64,000 bases of DNA from Pseudomonas gozinkensis. Its GTDB lineage: Bacteria; Pseudomonadota; Gammaproteobacteria; Pseudomonadales; Pseudomonadaceae. The stretch's first letter is position 1. The number at the start of each line of letters is the position of its first letter. The stretch covers positions 4,773,001-4,837,000 of the forward strand of contig NZ_CP062253.1 in the NCBI RefSeq assembly GCF_014863585.1, written 5' to 3'. A program made the position numbers and the translations under genes. The notes under the pieces are model-generated. The model did not search any database. It saw only the letters and a list, made by a program, of their open reading frames with translations, and was not told the origin of the DNA. This document shows, piece by piece, positions 35,727 through 45,549 of the stretch.

Positions 35727-36737
35727 CTAAGACAACAAATCCTCCAGACGGCCGTGCAGGCGCTCGGGAAGATTTTCCTGAATCTCGATCAGCGCTCGCT
35801 GAATGGCACTCTGAAACCCCTGAACCCCGGCCGAACCGTGACTTTTCACGACAATCCCCTGCAAACCGAGGAAGCTTGCGCCGTTGTGTCGCGCCGGTGC
35901 CAGATCAGCCTGCAGACGCTTCATCAATGGCAGCGCCAGAGCGCCGACCGCGCGGGAAGCGAGATTCTTTTTGAACAAGGCCTCGATACGTGCAGCGATC
36001 ATCGTCGCCAGACCTTCGCTGGACTTGAGCAGGATATTGCCGACAAAACCGTCGCACACCACCACATCCGCCTCGCCGCGATACAAGCCATCACCTTCGA
36101 TGAAACCGATGTAATTGATGCCCCGGGCAGCCTGTAGCAACGTTGCAGCCAGCTTGACCTGCTGATTGCCCTTGATGTCTTCGGTGCCGATATTCAGCAG
36201 CGCGACACGCGGGCGGGCAATGCCCAGGGTTTGCGCCGCCACGGAACCCATCACGGCGAACTGCAACAAGTGCTCGGCGCTGCAATCGACGTTGGCGCCC
36301 AGATCGAGCAACTGGCAGTAGCCCTTCTGAGTGGGGATCGCGGCGACCATGGCCGGGCGATCGATTCCCGGCAGGGTCTTGAGCACAAATCGCGACAGAG
36401 CCATCAACGCACCGGTATTGCCGGCACTGACACAGGCCTGGACCTTGCCATCACGGAGCAATTCAAGGGCGATACGCATCGACGAATCCGGCTTGCCACG
36501 CAAAGCCTGAGCAGGTTTTTCGTCCATGGTGATGACTTCGGACGCCGGGACAATCGTCAGGCGCGCGCGATCGGCAGCCGATTGGCCGGTGATCAGTTCT
36601 TCAAGAAGGGAAGGTTGACCGACGAGGGTCAGGTGCAGCGAGGGTGTAGCAGAAAGGCAAGCAAGGCTGGCCTGGACAATGCTGCGGGGACCGAAGTCCC
36701 CGCCCATTGCGTCAATCGCGATGACTTGAGCGGACAA
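35727..36737 (-). CDS. plsX: Phosphate acyltransferase PlsX
   Basis: A 336-residue enzyme that makes acyl-phosphate from acyl-ACP for phospholipid synthesis. The N-terminal [10 protein letters not shown] motif and the [15 protein letters not shown] segment are typical. The likely start is TTG at 36737, aligning with the P. aeruginosa N-terminus; no strong ribosome site is seen, so translation may depend on coupling to rpmF, whose stop lies 4 bp upstream. Confidence 0.95.
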   Translation of the reverse strand: MSAQVIAIDAMGGDFGPRSIVQASLACLSATPSLHLTLVGQPSLLEELITGQSAADRARLTIVPASEVITMDEKPAQALRGKPDSSMRIALELLRDGKVQACVSAGNTGALMALSRFVLKTLPGIDRPAMVAAIPTQKGYCQLLDLGANVDCSAEHLLQFAVMGSVAAQTLGIARPRVALLNIGTEDIKGNQQVKLAATLLQAARGINYIGFIEGDGLYRGEADVVVCDGFVGNILLKSSEGLATMIAARIEALFKKNLASRAVGALALPLMKRLQADLAPARHNGASFLGLQGIVVKSHGSAGVQGFQSAIQRALIEIQENLPERLHGRLEDLLS

Positions 36738-36741
36738 GTGA

Positions 36742-36924
36742 TTACTCGTCAGCGCCCTTGTCGATCACTTTACGGCCACGGTATACGCCTTCTGGCGATA
36801 CGTGGTGACGCAGGTGAACTTCACCAGTGGTTTTTTCTACAGACAGGGTGCTAGCCTCGAGAGCGTCGTGCGAACGGCGCATGTCACGGGCAGAGCGGGA
36901 TTTTTTGTTCTGCTGAACAGCCAT
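36742..36924 (-). CDS. rpmF: 50S ribosomal protein L32
   Basis: A 60-residue basic ribosomal protein ([20 protein letters not shown] start). It lacks the CxxC zinc pairs found in some L32 forms, as in other gammaproteobacteria. It is co-transcribed between yceD and plsX, an order conserved across gammaproteobacteria. Confidence 0.97.
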
Positions 36925-36937
36925 AATTGATTAACTC

Positions 36938-37465
36938 CTAAACGTTTGGGTCACGCTTTAACTGCGCCAATACACTGAACGGGTTGGACCGCGTTACCTC
37001 GTCCTCGCTCGGTTCGGGCTCATCTGCTCCCGCCGGCTGCTGGCATTCTTCCGGATGATGAGCAGGCACAATGGGCAAGGCGAGCAGAAGCTCCTCCTCG
37101 ATCAGTGACTGCAGATCCAATGGATCTTCGCCCAGTTCCAGCACGTCATAACCTTTCGGTAACGACTGGGTATTCGCACCCTCCTTCACTACAGCGTAAC
37201 TGCATTCGCTGTGGATCGGCAGGGTGACCAGCTCAAGACAACGCTGGCAAACCATTTTGACTTCGGTGTCGATAAAACTGTGGATCACCACAGATTTACG
37301 TTCATCTCGTTCAAAAACGAATTTTGCCTGCACCGTACCGACATCGTCGGAAAGCGGGTCGCAGAGTCTCTTCAAATCGGCCAGCAGCAGTTCACCTTGA
37401 AGGGTGGTGCCACGGTCAGCCAATTTGCGCGGGTCAACGTGAGGTGGAATCGGGTCATTCAACAT
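36938..37465 (-). CDS. yceD: YceD/DUF177 protein
   Basis: A 175-residue acidic protein of the YceD/DUF177 family, encoded next to rpmF in most gammaproteobacteria and linked in other species to 23S rRNA processing. Cysteines at MVCQRCLELV and a later EECQQ segment are present. The chosen ATG at 37465 starts MLNDPIPPHVDP. Near-consensus promoter elements lie so close upstream that the mRNA is probably leaderless, and no ribosome site is visible. Confidence 0.93.
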   Translation of the reverse strand: MLNDPIPPHVDPRKLADRGTTLQGELLLADLKRLCDPLSDDVGTVQAKFVFERDERKSVVIHSFIDTEVKMVCQRCLELVTLPIHSECSYAVVKEGANTQSLPKGYDVLELGEDPLDLQSLIEEELLLALPIVPAHHPEECQQPAGADEPEPSEDEVTRSNPFSVLAQLKRDPNV

Positions 37466-37474
37466 AGGCGCAGC

Positions 37475-37502
37475 ATTATAGGGATGCACCCACCCATGTC
37501 AA
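37475..37502 (-). promoter_or_regulatory. Near-consensus promoter of yceD-rpmF-plsX
   Basis: On the minus strand, TTGACA (37502-37497) and TATAAT (37480-37475), both perfect hexamers, are separated by 16 bp. The -10 ends only 9 bp before the yceD ATG, so the transcript should start within about 3 nt of the start codon. Confidence 0.8.
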
Positions 37503-37571
37503 AGGAAATTGTGCCCTGTCCGTCACTTGCGCGGCTCCGCTAGAATCTGCCCCCTGCCTCTGGAGATGCGA

Positions 37572-38150
37572 ATGCTGCCTTTATTACTCGCTTCAAGCTC
37601 GACCTATCGTCGGGAATTGCTCAGCCGTCTGCGCCTGCCGTTCGTCTGCAGCTCGCCGGATATCGATGAAAGCCATCGCCGGGACGAGTCGGCAATCGAG
37701 CTGGTCAAACGCCTCGCCGAACAGAAAGCCCGAGCCTTGGCCGACAGCCACCCTGCTCACCTGATCATCGGCTCCGATCAGGTTGCGGTACTCGGCGAGC
37801 GCATCATCGGCAAGCCGCACACCTTCGAAAACGCCCGCGAACAACTGATGGCCGCCAGCGGCGCCAGCGTGACCTTCCTGACCGGCTTGGCCCTGCTCAA
37901 CAGCCAGACGGGCCACTGCCAGGTCGACTGCGTGCCTTTCACCGTACATATGCGCGTACTGGATCAAGCCCGCGTCGAGCGCTATCTGCACGCCGAGCAG
38001 CCCTACGACTGCGCCGGCAGCTTCAAGGCCGAAGGACTGGGCGTAAGCCTGTTTCAATCCACCGAAGGCCCGGACGCCACCAGCCTGATCGGCCTGCCAC
38101 TGATTCGCCTGATCGACATGCTGCTGGCCGAAGGCGTACAGATTCCCTGA
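37572..38150 (+). CDS. maf: Maf-family nucleotide pyrophosphatase (YceF type)
   Basis: A 192-residue Maf protein. Segments LLLASSSTYRRELLSRL, the SPDIDES motif and GSDQVAVL are typical; the YceF branch cleaves m7GTP and related modified nucleotides. The ATG at 37572 has GGAG seven bases upstream; an ATG two codons earlier abuts that site. It is divergent from yceD, as in P. aeruginosa. Confidence 0.93.
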   Translation: MLPLLLASSSTYRRELLSRLRLPFVCSSPDIDESHRRDESAIELVKRLAEQKARALADSHPAHLIIGSDQVAVLGERIIGKPHTFENAREQLMAASGASVTFLTGLALLNSQTGHCQVDCVPFTVHMRVLDQARVERYLHAEQPYDCAGSFKAEGLGVSLFQSTEGPDATSLIGLPLIRLIDMLLAEGVQIP

Positions 38151-38155
38151 CCCAC

Positions 38156-38182
38156 AAAAAACCGGCCCTCAGGCCGGTGTTT
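38156..38182 (-). terminator. Terminator of the rluC-HAD-sppA run
   Basis: Stem ACCGGCC (38161-38167) with GGCCGGT (38172-38178), loop CTCA. On the minus strand it is followed by six T residues. On the plus strand it could weakly end maf. Confidence 0.8.
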
Positions 38183-38196
38183 CTTGCAGCATTCGA

Positions 38197-39186
38197 TCAG
38201 CGCAACGACGGGCCGTTGAAACCCATCCACATTGCCAGTTTCTCGGCAACGCTGGCACCGAGCTTCTTCGAGAAGCGGTCAAACGGCGATTCCTGAACGG
38301 TGAAGTCCACCAGTTCCTTTTCGCCAATCACGTCACGCGCCACCGAACTGGCATTGCCCAGACCATCGATCAACCCCAGCGGCAGCGCCTGCTCGCCAGA
38401 CCAGACCAACCCGGAGAACAGCTCCGGATGTTCCTTGTCCTTCAGGCGATCGCCACGCCCCTGCTTGACGCTGTTGATGAACTGCTTGTGCGTGGTATCC
38501 AGCACACTCTGCCAAAACGCGGTCTCTTCCGGCTTCTGCGGCTGGAACGGATCGAGGAACGCCTTGTGCTCGCCGGAGGTGTAGGTGCGACGCTCGACGC
38601 CCAGCTTCTCCATAGTGCCAACAAAGCCGTAACCGGCCGCCGTCACACCAATGGAGCCCACCAGACTGGCCTTGTCGGCATAGATCTGATCCGCCGCACT
38701 GGCGATGTAATAGGCACCGGAAGCGCCCAGATCGGAAATCACCGCATACAGCTTGGTGTCGGGGTGCAGGCCGCGCAGGCGCTTGATCTCGTCATATACA
38801 TAACCCGACTGCACCGGACTGCCACCCGGACTGTTGATGCGCAGGATCACGCCCTTGACCTTCTTGTCCTCGAACGCCGCGCGCAGACTGCCGACGATAT
38901 TGTCAGCGCTGGCAGATTCCTTGTCGGCGATCATGCCGGTGATGTCGATCAACGCGGTGTAGTTGGAACTGCGCGTGGCGCTCTTTTCCATGTCCATCAA
39001 TGGCGTGAACAGGATCAGCGCAACAAACAGATAAACAAAGGTCAGCAACTTGAAGAAAATGCCCCAACGCCGTGAGCGGCGTTGCTCCTGCACACCGGCC
39101 AGCAGGGTCTTTTCCAGTATTTTCCAGCTTTTCGCATCACCGTCTTCGGCAGTTGCCTTGGCCGGTGCTTTCCATTCGTCGGTCAT
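38197..39186 (-). CDS. sppA: S49-family signal peptide peptidase
   Basis: A 329-residue inner-membrane serine peptidase of the S49 family (short, single-domain SppA type). One membrane segment lies at about residues 43-66. The nucleophile region is LGASGAYYIASAADQIYADKAS, and SPGGSPVQSGYVYDEI forms the oxyanion region. It degrades leftover signal peptides in the membrane. The ATG at 39186 has GGGGTGG upstream. It is the last gene of rluC-HAD-sppA. Confidence 0.9.
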   Translation of the reverse strand: MTDEWKAPAKATAEDGDAKSWKILEKTLLAGVQEQRRSRRWGIFFKLLTFVYLFVALILFTPLMDMEKSATRSSNYTALIDITGMIADKESASADNIVGSLRAAFEDKKVKGVILRINSPGGSPVQSGYVYDEIKRLRGLHPDTKLYAVISDLGASGAYYIASAADQIYADKASLVGSIGVTAAGYGFVGTMEKLGVERRTYTSGEHKAFLDPFQPQKPEETAFWQSVLDTTHKQFINSVKQGRGDRLKDKEHPELFSGLVWSGEQALPLGLIDGLGNASSVARDVIGEKELVDFTVQESPFDRFSKKLGASVAEKLAMWMGFNGPSLR

Positions 39187-39210
39187 GCCATCCACCCCAG
39201 CAAAAACGTA

Positions 39211-39873
39211 TTAAGCCTGCTTCCCCAGCCAGGCGTGCAATTCGGAAAAATGGTCGATCGACAGTCGCGGCTCGAACTGCTGCAGTGATTCGATCGATTG
39301 CGCGCCATAACTGACCGCCACCGAATCCATCCCTGCATTGCGCGCCATCAGCAGATCGAAGGACGAATCGCCGACCATCAGCGCCTGCTCGGCACGAACA
39401 CCGCAATGCGCAAGGATCTGCTCCAGCATCAGAGGATGCGGCTTGCTTGCAGTTTCATCGGCAGCACGGGTGATATCGAAATAATCTTCCCAGCCATTGG
39501 CCTTGAGCACCCGATCCAGCCCGCGACGATTCTTGCCGGTCGCAACAGCCAGGTGATAGCCCTGCTCACGAAAGGACGCCATCGACTCGACTACGCCTTC
39601 GAACAACGGCGAAGGCACGGCTTCTGCAGCGATGTAGTGGTCGGCGTAATACTCGCGGAACAAGGTCATCTCGGCATCGCTGATTTCCGGATACAACGTG
39701 CGGATCGCCTCGGGCAAACCCAGTCCAATAATGCCTTTGACGGCAAAGTCATCACGCAGCTCGAAACCGGAGCGCCCGGACGCCGAGTGCATCGCCTCGA
39801 CAATCCGATGAATGGAATCGGCCAGCGTGCCGTCCCAATCAAAAATCAGCAGCTTGTAATCAGATGGGCGCAC
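39211..39873 (-). CDS. HAD-superfamily phosphatase (Gph-like)
   Basis: A 220-residue HAD subfamily IA hydrolase. Motif I is [10 protein letters not shown] with the nucleophile Asp; motif II Thr lies in [10 protein letters not shown]; the [14 protein letters not shown] segment is motif IV. It resembles phosphoglycolate phosphatases but its substrate is not certain. GTG start, overlapping rluC by 14 bp. Confidence 0.92.
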   Translation of the reverse strand: MRPSDYKLLIFDWDGTLADSIHRIVEAMHSASGRSGFELRDDFAVKGIIGLGLPEAIRTLYPEISDAEMTLFREYYADHYIAAEAVPSPLFEGVVESMASFREQGYHLAVATGKNRRGLDRVLKANGWEDYFDITRAADETASKPHPLMLEQILAHCGVRAEQALMVGDSSFDLLMARNAGMDSVAVSYGAQSIESLQQFEPRLSIDHFSELHAWLGKQA

Positions 39874-40822
39874 TCAATCGCTCCACAGTCTTGGCCCACA
39901 TTTCATCGACCGGTGCCTGCAACTTGAGCTCACCGCCATCGGGCAGCGGCACGGTCAGCATGTAGGCGTGCAGGAACAGGCGCTTGCCGCCCAGATCACG
40001 GATTTCCTTACTGAAACTGTCATCGCCGTATTTGGTGTCTCCAGCAATGCAGTGCCCGGCGTGCAATGTATGGACGCGGATCTGGTGCGTGCGACCGGTG
40101 ATCGGCTTGGCTTCGATCAGAGTGGCAAAATCGCCAAAGCGACGCAGCACCTTGAACACGGTCACAGACTCCTTGCCCTCCTCCTCGTCGACCTCGACCA
40201 TGCGCTCACCGGAGCGCAGATTGCTCTTGCCGAGCGCCGCACGGACTTGCTTGATCGAAGTCGCCCAGTTGCCACGAACCAGTGCCATGTAGCGCTTGTC
40301 GACACCGTCACCGCGCAACGCGGCATGCAAGTGCCGCAACATGCTGCGCTTCTTGGCGATCATCAGCAGGCCGGAGGTATCACGATCGAGACGGTGAACC
40401 AGCTCGAGCTCCTTGGCATCGGGGCGCAACTGACGAAAGGCTTCGATAACGCCGTAATTCAGGCCGCTGCCACCGTGAACCGCAATGCCGGCGGGCTTGT
40501 TGATCACGATCAGGGCCTTGTCTTCGTAGACAATCGAGGCTTCCAGGCGCTGCAACAGACCTTGGGCCAAAGGCACCGGTTCGTCACGCTCAGGCACGCG
40601 CACCGGCGGCACGCGCACGATGTCGCCGGCCTGCAGCTTGTATTCGGGCTTGATCCGACCTTTGTTCACGCGCACTTCGCCTTTGCGCAAAATGCGGTAA
40701 ATCAAGGTCTTGGGCACGCCTTTGAGCCGGGCGAGGAGGAAATTGTCGATTCGTTGGCCGGCATATTCCGGCGAGACCTCAAGCAGTTGAACGCCTGGAG
40801 TCGAAGGGGCAGTAGTCGTCAT
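39860..40822 (-). CDS. rluC: 23S rRNA pseudouridine synthase RluC
   Basis: A 320-residue RluC/RluD-family pseudouridine synthase. An N-terminal S4 RNA-binding domain (about residues 15-75) precedes the catalytic domain with the active Asp in [11 protein letters not shown]. RluC modifies U955, U2504 and U2580 of 23S rRNA in E. coli. It is divergent from rne, the conserved arrangement in gammaproteobacteria. Confidence 0.95.
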   Translation of the reverse strand: MTTTAPSTPGVQLLEVSPEYAGQRIDNFLLARLKGVPKTLIYRILRKGEVRVNKGRIKPEYKLQAGDIVRVPPVRVPERDEPVPLAQGLLQRLEASIVYEDKALIVINKPAGIAVHGGSGLNYGVIEAFRQLRPDAKELELVHRLDRDTSGLLMIAKKRSMLRHLHAALRGDGVDKRYMALVRGNWATSIKQVRAALGKSNLRSGERMVEVDEEEGKESVTVFKVLRRFGDFATLIEAKPITGRTHQIRVHTLHAGHCIAGDTKYGDDSFSKEIRDLGGKRLFLHAYMLTVPLPDGGELKLQAPVDEMWAKTVERLSAPI

Positions 40823-40851
40823 GGCGCCGATGATAACAATTTTTTATGGAA

Positions 40852-40880
40852 TTGAAGCACTTAATCATTGCTGCTATAGT
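40852..40880 (+). promoter_or_regulatory. Predicted rne promoter
   Basis: TTGAAG (40852-40857) and TATAGT (40875-40880), 17 bp apart, with a start near 40887. The start codon of rne is 635 bp further on. Confidence 0.65.
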
Positions 40881-40886
40881 CGCGAA

Positions 40887-41521
40887 CGCCGCCAAAAGCG
40901 GCCTGGACAGCGGAACCACGGTCAAAAACCGGCCCTGACCAACGCAATTCACCAGGACGCGAGGCCGTCCTACGGGGCTTTTGCTACGTAACGGTGGAGT
41001 TTGCAGCTGTAACAAGCGCAGGTGACATGAGGCCTGAATCACGCCGCAAAGCAGAGTTTTGACTCGCCACGCGAGCCATATTCACGGCCAGTTCACAAAG
41101 TGCAGTCAGCCGCGGATGACCCCGAGCGAAGACTCCGGAAACACCGCCTGAATTAGCCATGATGCGTGACCTCCCATTTCGGAGCTCACGGTAAATGCCA
41201 ACCCGCTGCGGATTCTGCGCGCGGCAGCACCCGAATTATCAGGGATACGTGTAGGGTGGAGATGCACAACCGCTGGACTGTGTAGCAACAGGCTTTATCA
41301 AGACGCTTCATCTCGTCCACAGCCACCGGTTGATTCCTCCTCCTGACTGAGTGCTTAAGTAGCCACAGCAAGCAGGACGCGTACGTCGCGATAACGGCCC
41401 AATTGGCCGGACATCGCTGGACACGGGAATGGCCAACCACTCCCGACGCACCTGACACCGACCGTGAGAAGTCGTGTGTGCCGAACGCCGTTTCCGGCAG
41501 CCCGGAAACCGACGGTACTAC
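40887..41521 (+). other. Long 5' leader of rne
   Basis: About 635 nt without a credible gene. It contains several short hairpins, including GCCGC-CAAAA-GCGGC near the 5' end and a perfect GTTTCCGG/CCGGAAAC stem at 41490-41509, 12 nt before the rne ATG. E. coli RNase E shortens its own mRNA by recognising leader hairpins; a similar feedback element is likely here, although the sequence is not the enterobacterial one. The ribosome site of rne is weak. Confidence 0.65.
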
Positions 41522-44500
41522 ATGAAAAGAATGCTGATTAACGCAACTCAACCCGAAGAGTTGCGTGTTGCACTGGTAGATGGCCAGCGCCTCTACGACC
41601 TGGACATCGAATCCGGTGCACGCGAGCAGAAAAAGGCCAACATCTATAAAGGCCGCATCACTCGCATCGAACCAAGCCTTGAGGCTGCCTTTGTCGATTT
41701 CGGCTCCGAGCGCCACGGCTTCCTGCCCCTCAAAGAAATCTCCCGCGAATACTTCAAGAAAGCCCCTGAAGGCCGCGTCAACATCAAGGACGTCCTGAGC
41801 GAAGGCCAGGAAGTCATCGTTCAGGTCGAAAAAGAAGAACGTGGCAACAAGGGCGCAGCCCTGACCACCTTCATCAGCCTGGCCGGTCGTTACCTCGTTC
41901 TGATGCCGAACAACCCGCGTGCCGGTGGCATCTCCCGTCGCATCGAAGGCGAAGAGCGCAACGAACTGCGTGAAGCGCTGAACGGTCTGGTCGCTCCGGC
42001 CGACATGGGTCTGATCGTGCGCACTGCCGGCCTTGGCCGCAGCAGCGAAGAAATGCAGTGGGACCTCGATTACCTGCTGCAACTGTGGACCGCCATCAAA
42101 GAAGCTTCGCTGGATCGTTCCGCGCCGTTCCTGATCTACCAGGAAAGCAACGTCATCATCCGCGCCATCCGCGATTACCTGCGCCAAGACATCGGCGAAG
42201 TGCTGATCGACAGCGTTGAAGCCCAGGACGAAGCCCTGACCTTCATCCGCCAGGTGATGCCGCAGTACGCCAGCAAGATCAAGCTGTACGAAGACAGCGT
42301 TCCGCTGTTCAACCGTTTCCAGATCGAAAGCCAGATCGAGACCGCTTTCCAGCGCGTCGTCGAACTGCCGTCCGGCGGCTCCATCGTCATCGATCCGACC
42401 GAAGCCCTGGTGTCCATCGACATCAACTCGGCGCGCGCCACCAAAGGCAGCGACATCGAAGAAACCGCCCTGCAGACCAACCTTGAAGCCGCCGAAGAAA
42501 TCGCCCGTCAGTTGCGCCTGCGCGACATCGGCGGCCTGATCGTCATCGACTTCATCGACATGACCCCTGCCAAGAACCAGCGCGCCGTGGAAGAGAAAGT
42601 CCGCGAATGCCTGGAAGCCGACCGCGCCCGCGTGCAGATCGGCCGCATCTCGCGCTTCGGCCTGCTGGAAATGTCCCGTCAGCGCCTGCGTCCTTCGCTG
42701 GGCGAAAGCAGCGGCATCGTCTGCCCGCGCTGCAGCGGCACCGGCATCATCCGTGACGTCGAATCGCTGTCCCTGGCGATCCTGCGCCTGATCGAAGAAG
42801 AAGCCCTGAAGGACCGCACCGCCGAAGTTCGCGCCCAGGTGCCGATCCCGGTGGCCGCGTTCCTGCTCAACGAAAAACGCAACTCGATCACCAAGATCGA
42901 ACTGCGCACCCGCGCCCGCATCGTCATCCTGCCGAACGATCACCTCGAAACCCCGCATTTCGAAGTTCAGCGCCTGCGTGACGACAGCCCGGAAGCCGCG
43001 ACCAACCAGTCCAGCTACGAGATCGCTGCCGCTGCCGCCGATGTCGAAGACGTCCAGCCAGCCGCCGCGACCCGCACCCTGGTTCGCCAGGAAGCCGCCG
43101 TCAAGACTGCTCCGGCCCGCGCCAACGCTCCGGTTCCGACCGAAGTCGCCGCTCCGGCCCCGGCACCTGCTCCGGTTGCCGCGCCAGAGCCAAGCCTGTT
43201 CAAGGGCCTGGTGAAGTCGCTGGTCAGCCTGTTCGCCACCAAGGAAGAGCCTGTAGCTCCGGTTGTGGTTGAAAAACCAGCCACCGAGCGTCCGGCCCGC
43301 AACGAAGAGCGTCGCAACGGCCGTCAGCAGAGCCGCAACCGTAACGGTCGCCGCGATGAAGAGCGCAAGCCGCGCGAGGAACGTGCACCGCGTGAAGAAC
43401 GCGCACCACGTGAGCCGCGTGAAGAGCGTCAGCCGCGCGAACCACGTGAAGTCCGCGAGCCACGCGAATCCCGTGACGAAGCACCGGTAGCCCGCGAAGA
43501 ACGCGCACCGCGCGCCCCTCGTGAAGAACGTGCACCACGTGCTCCGCGTGAAGATCGCAAGCCGCGTGGCGAGCGTGAAGAACGCGTACGTGAACTGCGC
43601 GAGCCTCTGGATGCCGCTCCGGCCGTTGCTGCTGCCGCCACCGCTGAAGAGCGTCCGGCCCGTCAGCCGCGTGAAGAACGTGCGCCACGTCCTCCGCGTG
43701 AAGAGCGTCAACCGCGTGCCGAACAGGCCGCTGCTGCCGTCGCTGAAGAAGAAATCACCACCAACGAAGAGCAACTGCCGGAAGACGGTTCGGAGAACGC
43801 CGAAGGCGATCGTCCACGCCGCCGCTCCCGTGGTCAGCGTCGTCGCAGCAACCGTCGCGAGCGTCAGCGTGATGCCAACGGCAACGTGATCGAAGGCTCG
43901 GAAGAGTCCGAATCCGGCGAAAACGCTCAAGCGCCAAGCACTGCCGATCTGGCCGCTGGTCTGGCTGTTACCGCTGCTGTTGCCAGCACCGTGATCAGCG
44001 CTCCGGCCGAAGCTCAGGCCCACGAGCAAGCTGAACGCGCTACCGCTGCCACCCTGGAAACTGCTCCAGTAGAAGCCCCGGTTGTTGAAGCAACCACTCC
44101 GGTCGAAGTAGCTGCTGCTCCGGAAGTCGAAGTGGCTCCGGTTCGCGAAGCTCAGCCTCAGGTTGAAGCGGCTGCCGAACCAGCGGTGACCTTCGAAGCA
44201 CCAGCCGTAGTTGAAGAGTCGGTTGTCGAAACCGTCGCTGAAACCGTGACCGAAACCGTGCGTGAAGTTCGTGAAGAGCAGACCGCGTTCAATTGGGTAG
44301 CCGAGCCGGCTGTCGCTGAAACACCAGCGCCTGCTGTTGAAGCGCCAGTGGTTGAAGCTGCTGTTGTTGAAGAAGCCAAGGCTGCCGAGCCAGTGGTGGT
44401 TGCTGAACCTGCACCGGTCGTTGAAGCCCCAGCGGTTGAAGCGCCAGTTGTCGCCGAAGCACCTGCCCCGATAGTTGAAGCGGCTCCAGTTGTCGCGCCG

Positions 44501-44770
44501 GTCAGCGCCCTGACCCCAAGCGGCCGCGCGCCGAACGACCCGCGCGAAGTGCGTCGTCGCAAGCGTGAAGAAGAGCGTCTGCAGAAGGAAGCCGAACTGG
44601 CCGCCGCTGCTGCTCCAGCTGCCGAAGTGGTCGAGGCAGCTCCTGCCCCGGTCGCTGAAGAAGTTGCCGTTGAGGCCGTGATTGCCGAAGCACCACGCTC
44701 CGTTCAGGAAGCGGTCGAGCAACACGAAGAGGCCCAGGAAAAAGAACACGAGCCTAAACCCCTCGTCTGA
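41522..44770 (+). CDS. rne: Ribonuclease E
   Basis: A 1082-residue endoribonuclease that starts mRNA decay and processes rRNA and tRNA. The catalytic half (residues 1 to about 520) matches E. coli: [20 protein letters not shown], an S1 domain, the VDFIDM segment with catalytic Asp residues, and the zinc-link CPRCSGTG. The C-terminal half is low complexity: an Arg/Glu/Pro-repeat RNA-binding region (about 43.3-43.75 kb), an Ala/Val/Glu-rich region (about 43.95-44.5 kb) and a final basic segment ([14 protein letters not shown]). It would bind membrane, RNA and degradosome partners. Confidence 0.97.
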   Translation: MKRMLINATQPEELRVALVDGQRLYDLDIESGAREQKKANIYKGRITRIEPSLEAAFVDFGSERHGFLPLKEISREYFKKAPEGRVNIKDVLSEGQEVIVQVEKEERGNKGAALTTFISLAGRYLVLMPNNPRAGGISRRIEGEERNELREALNGLVAPADMGLIVRTAGLGRSSEEMQWDLDYLLQLWTAIKEASLDRSAPFLIYQESNVIIRAIRDYLRQDIGEVLIDSVEAQDEALTFIRQVMPQYASKIKLYEDSVPLFNRFQIESQIETAFQRVVELPSGGSIVIDPTEALVSIDINSARATKGSDIEETALQTNLEAAEEIARQLRLRDIGGLIVIDFIDMTPAKNQRAVEEKVRECLEADRARVQIGRISRFGLLEMSRQRLRPSLGESSGIVCPRCSGTGIIRDVESLSLAILRLIEEEALKDRTAEVRAQVPIPVAAFLLNEKRNSITKIELRTRARIVILPNDHLETPHFEVQRLRDDSPEAATNQSSYEIAAAAADVEDVQPAAATRTLVRQEAAVKTAPARANAPVPTEVAAPAPAPAPVAAPEPSLFKGLVKSLVSLFATKEEPVAPVVVEKPATERPARNEERRNGRQQSRNRNGRRDEERKPREERAPREERAPREPREERQPREPREVREPRESRDEAPVAREERAPRAPREERAPRAPREDRKPRGEREERVRELREPLDAAPAVAAAATAEERPARQPREERAPRPPREERQPRAEQAAAAVAEEEITTNEEQLPEDGSENAEGDRPRRRSRGQRRRSNRRERQRDANGNVIEGSEESESGENAQAPSTADLAAGLAVTAAVASTVISAPAEAQAHEQAERATAATLETAPVEAPVVEATTPVEVAAAPEVEVAPVREAQPQVEAAAEPAVTFEAPAVVEESVVETVAETVTETVREVREEQTAFNWVAEPAVAETPAPAVEAPVVEAAVVEEAKAAEPVVVAEPAPVVEAPAVEAPVVAEAPAPIVEAAPVVAPVSALTPSGRAPNDPREVRRRKREEERLQKEAELAAAAAPAAEVVEAAPAPVAEEVAVEAVIAEAPRSVQEAVEQHEEAQEKEHEPKPLV

Positions 44771-44784
44771 TTCCAAAGGCCAAT

Positions 44785-44821
44785 AAAAAGCCCCGCCTGG
44801 TGATCCAGGCGGGGCTTTTTT
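44785..44821 (+). terminator. rne terminator
   Basis: AAGCCCCGCCTGG, loop TGAT, CCAGGCGGGGCTT and a run of T residues. A textbook intrinsic terminator on the plus strand, 14 bp after the rne stop. Confidence 0.95.
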
Positions 44822-44847
44822 ATACCTCAAAATTCACACAACTCAAT

Positions 44848-44936
44848 TGTGGGAGCGGGCTTGCTCGCGATAGCGGTCTGTCTATACCTGTTCCACTACC
44901 TGACACTCCGCCATCGCGGGCAAGCCCGCTCCCACA
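44848..44936. repeat. REP pair (GCGGGC type) after rne
   Basis: Inverted REP copies at 44848-44871 and 44913-44936 with core GGGAGCGGGCTTGCTCGCGA and its partner carrying GCGGGCAAGCCCGC. They lie between the rne terminator and the convergent MocA-like gene. Confidence 0.9.
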
Positions 44937-44952
44937 GGAGTCTGTGCGTACT

Positions 44953-45549
44953 TCAAACTTGAGGAAAAACCAGCGCTTGCGGCACATCGATATCCCACAG
45001 AACGCCGGGATCATCTACCACCACTTCCACCAAACGCCCCTGCTTGAACAACGGTCGGGCGCCCCGGTCACCCGACAAGGCCATCAGTCCGGCTGCGAAC
45101 GAGCGACCAAACCCTACCGGATGCCCATAATCACCGTTCAATGTCGGTACGCTGACCGCATCCTCGGCAATCGCCGCCACGATACGCTCAATGCTCGACG
45201 GCAGAATGAACGGCATGTCGCCCAGCACAATCAGCCAGCCATCGGCATCCGGGCAAGCCGCGACCCCCGCCGCGATGCTGTCGCCCATTCCCGTGGACTC
45301 GATCAAGACAATGTCACACCCGTAAGCCTGCGCCATGCGCATTGCCTGCGGCCGCGCCTCAGTCGTCACCAGCACTCGCCGGGCGAGGCTCGCCGGCAGG
45401 TTGACCAGCACTTGCTCGATCACCGAACGCACCGCGCCATCGCGCCCGGTGCAATCGGCCAGCAGCTTGTCCTTGTCGGCACCCGCCACTTCGCGAAAGC
45501 GGCTGCCCTCGCCCGCCGCCAGCACAATCACCCCGATGGATCGGCTCAT
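44953..45549 (-). CDS. MocA-like molybdenum cofactor cytidylyltransferase
   Basis: A 198-residue nucleotidyltransferase of the MobA/MocA group. The nucleotide-binding motif is VLAAGEGSRFRE and the metal-site segment is LGDMPF. In this context it probably adds CMP to molybdopterin to make the cytosine dinucleotide form used by xanthine-oxidase-type enzymes. It is the last gene of the operon, overlapping the XdhC-like gene by 4 bp. Confidence 0.88.
   Translation of the reverse strand: MSRSIGVIVLAAGEGSRFREVAGADKDKLLADCTGRDGAVRSVIEQVLVNLPASLARRVLVTTEARPQAMRMAQAYGCDIVLIESTGMGDSIAAGVAACPDADGWLIVLGDMPFILPSSIERIVAAIAEDAVSVPTLNGDYGHPVGFGRSFAAGLMALSGDRGARPLFKQGRLVEVVVDDPGVLWDIDVPQALVFPQV

Noticed and set aside
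41186..44830. A 1214-codon open frame on the minus strand opposite rne
   Set aside because: It mirrors the rne coding sequence, with Phe/Gly/Arg-rich low complexity from the reverse of rne codons. It has no family match or ribosome site, and rne is certain.
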